Assembly: GCA_040755755.1 (NCBI GenBank) | Contig: JBFLZW010000013.1 | Span: 91,448 to 155,447, forward strand | Direction: 5' to 3' | DNA: 64,000 nucleotides | Source: a bacterium | GTDB taxonomy: Bacteria > SZUA-182 > DTGQ01 | Shown here: positions 59,339 through 64,000 of the stretch, one piece after another | How positions within the stretch are numbered: the first letter of the stretch is position 1 | How the letters are laid out: each line of letters starts with the position of its first letter | Translations under genes and position numbers: made by a program | The notes under the pieces: generated by a model | Database searches by the model: none | The model's input: the letters and a program-made list of their open reading frames with translations, nothing else | What the model was told of the DNA's origin: nothing

Positions 59339-59763
59339 ACCTGCTCAGACCTTCAATCTCTGGGGAAAAAATTGTTGAATAAGCTGATGCTGGATATCAG
59401 TAGGTTAACGCTGGATATTTACTATATTGATGGTATATATTAACATGGCTGGAATATCGAAGTCAAATAAAAATCAAAGACGCGATCTATTCGGCGTGTA
59501 CAAGATTCTATCGGCTAATACATTGAAATATTGTAGATTATCCCATAAAAAGTCTACGCATGCAGTAAACTCACGCTCATAATTGTATATGGTCCCTCAA
59601 GCATCCTCCACAAATTGAATTCCCTTGATAAAAAACTGAGCATTATATTTTCTTATTTACCGATGTATATATGTTCATTGTATGGCTGTTTTGTTTACTT
59701 TTTAGTAAAACTTTGAATACAGGGTTTAATAATACCCACGAGCTCTCGGTAAAGATTAACATA
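59339..59763. other. AT-rich divergent promoter region
   Basis: About 420 bases between the leftward exported-protein gene and the rightward WecA-like gene. A direct repeat GCTGGATAT occurs twice (near 59386 and 59412). No gene was recognised. A frame open to 59671 would extend the WecA-like protein at its N-terminus but is not needed. Confidence 0.4.
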
Positions 59764-60909
59764 ATGATTTATTTACTTTTATTAATCCTATCTTTCTTGT
59801 TATCAATCATTGTTACCCCGATAGTCAGAAATATAGTCCAAAAAAACGGTATCTTAGATATTCCAAATGCACGTAAAGTGCATAAAATTCCCATACCTTT
59901 GCTGGGAGGAATGGCCATATTCTGCTCTTTCTGGATGTGCCTTGCCCTGGCCCTGTTCATTCCAATAATCCGTCAGTCATTCGGAGCGCACCTGCGAAGC
60001 TGGCCAGGTCTGATTCTGGGATCTCTGGTCATTATCGGGATTGGCGCCTACGACGATTGCAGGCATATCCAGCCTGGACCGAAAATTCTCTTCCAGGGGC
60101 TGGCCGGCAGTATAATTATCGCCAGTGGATTTCAAATCCGGCTGGTGAGTAATCCCTTTGGCGAAGGTGCCTTGAGCCTTGGGTGGCTCTCCCTCCCCTT
60201 GACCTTTTTCTGGATCGTGGGCATTACCAATGCCCTGAATATGATTGACGGTCTGGATGGATTAGCCGCCGGAGTAACAGCCATTGCCGGATTGACCATT
60301 TTTGCCATCGCCCATACTAACCGGAATTTCATGGCAGCTTTTCTGTCGCTGATTCTGGTGGGCAATGTTCTTGGATTTCTGGTTTATAACTTTAATCCAG
60401 CCTCCATCTTTCTCGGAGATTCAGGCAGCCTTTTCCTCGGATTCTGGCTGTCCTTTCTCTCTATCCAGGGTGCGCAGGCCAGAGCATATCCAGTCCTGCC
60501 CATAGCTGTGCCGCTCATGGTTCTGGGATTTCCCATCATGGACATGCTGTGGGCAGTGCTTCGCCGTCTCTTCCAGCCAGGCACGGATACCACCAGGTTA
60601 AGAGATAAAATCCTTTCCATATTCAAGGCAGATCAGGGCCATATTCATCACCGGCTTTTAAGCCGGGGTTTTTCTCATCGGCTGGCTGTCCTGCTGCTGT
60701 ACTGTCTGTGCCTCATCTTTGCCGGATGTGCCCTCTGCATTGCGCTTATGCCCTGGATCAACCAGAGAATCGTTGCTTTGTTCCTTCTGGCCTCATGTTT
60801 GTCGGTTAAAAACATGACTGACCTGAAAACCGCGGGTTCGCCGGAAAAGGCTCCCCTGCCGCTCGCGCAGGAGTCCGGTTCAATTACCATCGGGGAGAGG
60901 AAACGATAA
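59764..60909 (+). CDS. undecaprenyl-phosphate sugar-1-phosphate transferase (MraY/WecA/TagO family)
   Basis: The 381-aa protein starts at MIYLLLLILSFLLSIIVTPI (an earlier ATG at 59671 would add 31 residues). It has about ten membrane spans. Family motifs are VHKIPIPLLGGMAIFC, GAYDDCRHIQPGPKILFQ, NALNMIDGLDGLAAG, IFLGDSGSLFLGFWLS and the histidine motif GHIHHRLLSRGFSHR. It transfers a sugar phosphate (commonly GlcNAc-1-P) from a UDP-sugar to undecaprenyl phosphate, opening an O-antigen, exopolysaccharide or teichoic-type chain. Two GT4 glycosyltransferase genes follow, so it probably starts an exopolysaccharide or LPS side chain. Confidence 0.92.
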   Translation: MIYLLLLILSFLLSIIVTPIVRNIVQKNGILDIPNARKVHKIPIPLLGGMAIFCSFWMCLALALFIPIIRQSFGAHLRSWPGLILGSLVIIGIGAYDDCRHIQPGPKILFQGLAGSIIIASGFQIRLVSNPFGEGALSLGWLSLPLTFFWIVGITNALNMIDGLDGLAAGVTAIAGLTIFAIAHTNRNFMAAFLSLILVGNVLGFLVYNFNPASIFLGDSGSLFLGFWLSFLSIQGAQARAYPVLPIAVPLMVLGFPIMDMLWAVLRRLFQPGTDTTRLRDKILSIFKADQGHIHHRLLSRGFSHRLAVLLLYCLCLIFAGCALCIALMPWINQRIVALFLLASCLSVKNMTDLKTAGSPEKAPLPLAQESGSITIGERKR

Positions 60910-60928
60910 CAGGATTTGAGGGAAAAAA

Positions 60929-60975
60929 GTGAGTGGTCAGTGACCAGAAAAAAACTGAAAAACTGATAACTTCTT
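60929..60975. repeat. dispersed GTGGTCAGTGACC repeat
   Basis: GTGAGTGGTCAGTGACCAGA followed by AAAAAACTGAAAAACTGATA is a reverse-complement match to the stretch at 15722-15770 (AGTTATCAG...TTTTCTG...ACTGACCACTG). It separates the WecA-like gene from the first GT4 gene. Confidence 0.55.
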
Positions 60976-60988
60976 TACTGGACGGAAT

Positions 60989-62197
60989 ATGGGGAAATTA
61001 CTGATAATCAATCAATTTTTTTATCCTGATCTTGCTGCAACCTCGCAGTTGATGACCGACCTTGTCGGAGAACTGCGGTCACGGAAAATGCCGGTGGATG
61101 TGGTAACGGGAAACCGCGGCTACACCAATCCAGGAGCCCGCTACCCGGAAGAGGAAAATTATTGTGGAGCGCACATACACCGGTGCTGGTCAACAGGTTT
61201 CAACCGCGGTGGTAAATCAAGCAGGCTGTGCAATTACCTGAGCTTCTATCCCGGCGCTCTCGCCCGCTGTCTTCAGGTTACCAAGCCGAAGGTGGTGATG
61301 ACCATGTCCACGCCGCCCCTGATCGCTCTCTTAGGGCTGACGGTCGCCCGAATCAAAGGTGCCCGGTTTATCTACTGGATTCAGGATCTGTATCCTGAGG
61401 TGGCCATTCATCTGGGATATTTGAAGCCGGAAGGAAAAATGAGCCGCCTGCTGCAAAAGCTGTCCACCTGGATTTTGCAGCAGGCCGATCAGATCGTGGT
61501 AGTCAGTGAGGGCATGAATAACCATCTGATGCACGCCGGTATCTCTTCATCCAAGGTCAGAATAATTTTCAACTGGTCAGACGATGACCGAATACATCCA
61601 TTGCCAAAAACCGAGAATCCCTTTATAGTCCAGCAGGGTCTGTCGGGGAAATTTGTCGTGGCTTACTCCGGAAATATGGGGCTGGCCCATGATTTCACAA
61701 CTATTCTGGCTGCCATGAAAGCCCTGAGCCGCCATCAGGACCGGCTGGCTTTCCTGATGATCGGCGACGGAGCCAGGAAAAAGCCTGTCCAGCACTTTGT
61801 CCAGGACCACGGACTTGGCAATGTCCGGTTTCTTCCCTATCAGCCTCAGGAAAAACTGGCTGAAGTACTCGGTGCTGCGGACCTTCATCTTGTGTCTCTG
61901 AATCCCCGGCTCGAAGGGCTGGTCTTTCCCAGTAAAATTTATGGTGTGCTGGCCGCGGGCAGGCCTCTTCTGTTCATCGGAGATCCCCGGGGTGAGGCGG
62001 CCAGACTGGTGCGGGAGGGAAAGTGCGGCCAGAGCGTGGCTGCGGGAGATACTGACGGTCTGGTGGCCATTATTGAAAGCTACCTTCAGCACCCGGAAAT
62101 CGCCCCGCGCGAGGGGCTGTGCGGCCGGCAGTATCTGGAGCAGCGGTTTTCCCGGCGTCAGTCCCTGGAACAGTTCGGACGGCTGCTCGAATGCTGA
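60989..62197 (+). CDS. GT4-family glycosyltransferase (WbuB-like)
   Basis: The 402-aa protein starts LLIINQFFYPDLAATSQLMT. KPKVVMTMSTPPLIALLGL and ARFIYWIQDLYPEVAIHLGY lie in the acceptor half. The donor half has VVAYSGNMGLAHDFTTILAA, FLMIGDGARKK and the nucleotide-binding E/x7-type region SLNPRLEGLVFPSKIYGVLA. The GT-B fold and these motifs fit WbuB-like transferases of fucosamine or similar amino sugars in O-antigen chains. It lies 79 bases after the WecA-like gene. Confidence 0.88.
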   Translation: MGKLLIINQFFYPDLAATSQLMTDLVGELRSRKMPVDVVTGNRGYTNPGARYPEEENYCGAHIHRCWSTGFNRGGKSSRLCNYLSFYPGALARCLQVTKPKVVMTMSTPPLIALLGLTVARIKGARFIYWIQDLYPEVAIHLGYLKPEGKMSRLLQKLSTWILQQADQIVVVSEGMNNHLMHAGISSSKVRIIFNWSDDDRIHPLPKTENPFIVQQGLSGKFVVAYSGNMGLAHDFTTILAAMKALSRHQDRLAFLMIGDGARKKPVQHFVQDHGLGNVRFLPYQPQEKLAEVLGAADLHLVSLNPRLEGLVFPSKIYGVLAAGRPLLFIGDPRGEAARLVREGKCGQSVAAGDTDGLVAIIESYLQHPEIAPREGLCGRQYLEQRFSRRQSLEQFGRLLEC

Positions 62198-62210
62198 AGG
62201 GGGAGGAGGC

Positions 62211-62330
62211 AGTGGTCAGTGGTCGGTGGCCGGTTATCCAGTGGTTAGTGATCCGGACAGATAGTCCCCATCTTATAGGAGAGGAACCACAATTCTCCTC
62301 CCCTTGAGGGGGGAGGCTGGGTGGGGGTGA
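62211..62330. repeat. composite of GTCAGTGGTC and CTCCCC/GGGGAG dispersed repeats
   Basis: GTGGTCAGTGGTCGGTGGCC and TGGTTAGTGATCC lie in 62211-62250, and CTCCTCCCCTTGAGGGGGGAG makes a hairpin at 62297-62318, described in two pieces. Both types recur elsewhere in the window between genes. Confidence 0.5.
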
Positions 62331-62407
62331 TGGTTATTTTCATCTTTCCTCATCGAGAGAAGGAACAGGGAACATGGGGAAGCATCTGTGATCAGGGAGA
62401 AGAAAGG

Positions 62408-63574
62408 ATGCGCATTGCAATTAACGCCATTAACCTGACTTCGGCAGGCACTCTGGTCACCTGCAAAGAATTCCTTGCTGCCTTATCCAGCCTCAAGACC
62501 AGTCATCACTATCTGGTCACGGCTCCCCGGGGATTTGGCTATGAGCAGTTGAGGCTTGGGGGGAGGTGGGAGGTAAGATTTTTTCCCGGATGGAAAAAGG
62601 CAAATCCCCTGTGGCGGATATGGTTTGACTTTTTTCTGTTCCCCTCGATGGTTCAAAATTTTCAGGCTGATGCGGTCATGGCCCTGGGTAACCATGCCCC
62701 GGCCAGATTGCCGGTGCCGGTCCTGGTGCTGCTGCGAAACTCTTTCTACGTCGATACTGACCGCTATTCACTTCCTTCCCTCGGTGCAAAAGTGAGGAAG
62801 TATCTGGAAACCAGGGTCTTCAGCCGGACTGCCCGGCATGCCGATATTTTTGTGGTTCAGTCAAATTATATGAAAGCGCGACTGGCTTCCGTCTGGAAGG
62901 TAGAGGAAAAGCGCATTTGCGTGATTCCCAATGCAGTGGCAGGAGAGCTTCTGGCGGGCGAGGAGACTCCGGCAAGGGAATTGCGGCAGGGAAGGGAGGA
63001 AAAACCATCCAGGCCATCCGTATTTGACCATAAGATGATCTGGTTGTATGTGAGCCGCTATTACCCGCATAAAAATCATCAGTTCATTCTCTCTCTGGCC
63101 GAATATCTTAAAAACCTGGGGATTGACGACCTGCTCTTTATCGTAACCCTGGACCAGAAGCTGCCCGGCGTTCAGGCGCTGCTTGAAAAGATCGACCGGC
63201 AGGGATTATCAGAAGCAGTGGTCAATGCAGGGGAGTTGTCTGCGGATCAACTGAGAAAATGGTACCAGTGGGCGGACGGCCTTTTCTTTCCCTCCTATCA
63301 GGAAAGCTTTGGTAATCCCCTGCTGGAGGCGATGCGATTCGGACTGCCTGTCTGTGCCGTGGACCTGCCCTATAGCCGGGCATTATGCGATGACAGTGCC
63401 ATCTATTACCAGGTGGATTCGGTAGCGGATGCTGCGCAAAAGATTCTCTCCCTCAGAGAGAATCCCTCTTTCCGGGCTGAACTGGCCCGAAAGGGAAGAG
63501 AAAAATTTTCGACCTTCCCTCAGTGGAATGAAGTGGCCCGAAGCTATTTATCCGTGCTTGAAGCAAGGATGTAA
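62408..63574 (+). CDS. GT4-family glycosyltransferase
   Basis: The start at 62408 (GAGAAGAAAGG before it) gives 388 aa beginning MRIAINAINLTSAGTLVTCK. The frame is open to 62321 but the extension is repeat-derived. The second half has LYVSRYYPHKNHQFILSLAE, a Ser-Pro loop and the E-x7-E signature FFPSYQESFGNPLLEAMRFG, then LPVCAVDLPYSRALCDDSAI. This is a retaining GT-B enzyme of the mannosyl/rhamnosyl type found in exopolysaccharide clusters. It is the last gene of the polysaccharide group in the window. Confidence 0.9.
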   Translation: MRIAINAINLTSAGTLVTCKEFLAALSSLKTSHHYLVTAPRGFGYEQLRLGGRWEVRFFPGWKKANPLWRIWFDFFLFPSMVQNFQADAVMALGNHAPARLPVPVLVLLRNSFYVDTDRYSLPSLGAKVRKYLETRVFSRTARHADIFVVQSNYMKARLASVWKVEEKRICVIPNAVAGELLAGEETPARELRQGREEKPSRPSVFDHKMIWLYVSRYYPHKNHQFILSLAEYLKNLGIDDLLFIVTLDQKLPGVQALLEKIDRQGLSEAVVNAGELSADQLRKWYQWADGLFFPSYQESFGNPLLEAMRFGLPVCAVDLPYSRALCDDSAIYYQVDSVADAAQKILSLRENPSFRAELARKGREKFSTFPQWNEVARSYLSVLEARM

Positions 63575-63616
63575 CTATCTGCGATTTACCGAGATAATAG
63601 GGACTGCGAGGATTGA

Positions 63617-63784
63617 GAAAAGCGGAAGATTTATCAAGTCTTGCCTGACGATGAGGCTGCAAGGGAAGGATACTTGAGAGTCATTGACGAGTCAGGTGAA
63701 GATTACCTCTATCCGAAGTCTTGTTTCATTCCTGTTCAATTATCTCGCAATTATCTCGCGAAGCGGAAGAGGCCCTGCAAGTAA
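63617..63784 (+). pseudogene. small conserved-looking protein remnant without start codon
   Basis: A 55-codon frame follows a stop and lacks any ATG: it reads KIYQVLPDDEAAREGYLRVI, then DESGEDYLYPKSCFIPVQLS and a basic tail. The DESGEDYLYP stretch looks like a conserved small protein found beside toxin-antitoxin or mobile genes in other genomes, but I cannot name the family. It may start at a rare codon or be a fragment. Confidence 0.4.
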
Positions 63785-63939
63785 CGAAATAGTCGGTTTA
63801 CTCTGTCCGCCCGGCACTGACTCCGGGTCACCTTCTCTCTTTCCCAATGAGTATAGAGTAACTAGGCCTAAATCGAATGGCACTTACATAAGCCAAGCTT
63901 ATAATATAGAGAGGACACAAAGCACACAGGGAAAAAAGA

Positions 63940-63968
63940 TCTCCCGCAGAGACGCAGAGACGCAGAGA
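63940..63968. repeat. GCAGAGACGCAGAG repeat, single arm
   Basis: TCTCCCGCAGAGACGCAGAG followed by ACGCAGAGA is nearly identical to the left arm of the inverted repeat at 45663-45690. The matching second arm is not within the window. Confidence 0.6.
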
Positions 63969-64000
63969 ACAACCAATCCGGCAAGGTCCTGATGAAAGTC

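Larger units (their letters stand above)
63575..64000. other. 3' region with a small remnant frame and a repeat arm
   Basis: Apart from the remnant at 63617-63784 and the repeat at 63940-63968 nothing was recognised. The window ends 32 bases after the repeat, so a following gene may begin beyond it. Confidence 0.4.

Overview
The window comes from a Gram-negative (diderm), probably anaerobic bacterium. Evidence includes several exported lipoproteins, an outer-membrane barrel candidate, a TonB/TolQR-type energising module, a group 3b-like [NiFe] hydrogenase operon, an anaerobic radical-SAM haem pathway gene and an archaeal-type first-step aromatic pathway enzyme. Gene content fits the Deltaproteobacteria (sensu lato) or a neighbouring candidate phylum. 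No rRNA or other marker allows a firm placement. Intergenic DNA is rich in short dispersed repeats and decayed genes, typical of a large, loosely packed genome.

Layout. 0-5.3 kb: a truncated DhnA-family aldolase (ADH synthase type), a single-domain response regulator and two radical SAM genes. 5.3-10.9 kb: two low-complexity exported proteins, one with a cohesin-like domain, then a patch of remnants (DUF3102, excisionase-like, coiled-coil, beta-barrel tail) containing two copies of a MITE-like element. 10.9-13.1 kb: pyrF, a DUF2294 stub and a divergent chorismate synthase. 13.1-15.7 kb: a repeat-laden non-coding stretch and a TPTFAPTF-repeat exported protein. 15.8-20.4 kb: hydBGDA plus a hydrogenase maturation protease.

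21.1-37.8 kb is the centrepiece. Twelve co-directional, mostly overlapping or tightly spaced genes read leftwards: TolQ/ExbB, two TolR/ExbD, a small exported protein, an FHA protein with a TonB-like C-terminus, a barrel candidate, two TPR proteins, then four exported or lipoprotein genes (a 453-aa lipoprotein, a thrombospondin type-3 repeat protein, a VWA lipoprotein and a multi-PPC lipoprotein). The first eight match in kind and order-of-parts the Agl-Glt gliding machine and its Nfs spore-coat paralogue of Myxococcus. Here the set seems to be joined to its own surface or cargo proteins. This is the best candidate for an undescribed system.

38-49 kb: a decayed RAYT transposase, a YGGL-repeat exported protein with a structured leader, a methyltransferase/TPR-glycosyltransferase pair, a lipid kinase, a TIR-like protein, a truncated hydroxyacyl-CoA dehydrogenase and a giant PQQ-propeller/PKD surface protein. 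49.6-58.3 kb: housekeeping genes (DinG-like helicase, PPDK regulator, ilvE, flippase-like protein, PcrA/UvrD, gatC, DnaJ-type protein, an orphan VapB). 58.4-63.6 kb: another low-complexity exported protein, then a polysaccharide start point (WecA-like transferase and two GT4 glycosyltransferases). Five low-complexity exported proteins, the propeller/PKD protein, the trans-envelope operon and the polysaccharide genes together suggest heavy investment in the cell surface or extracellular matrix; this is inference from gene content.

All family assignments were made by eye from protein motifs; no database search was run. No tRNA, rRNA or CRISPR array was recognised.
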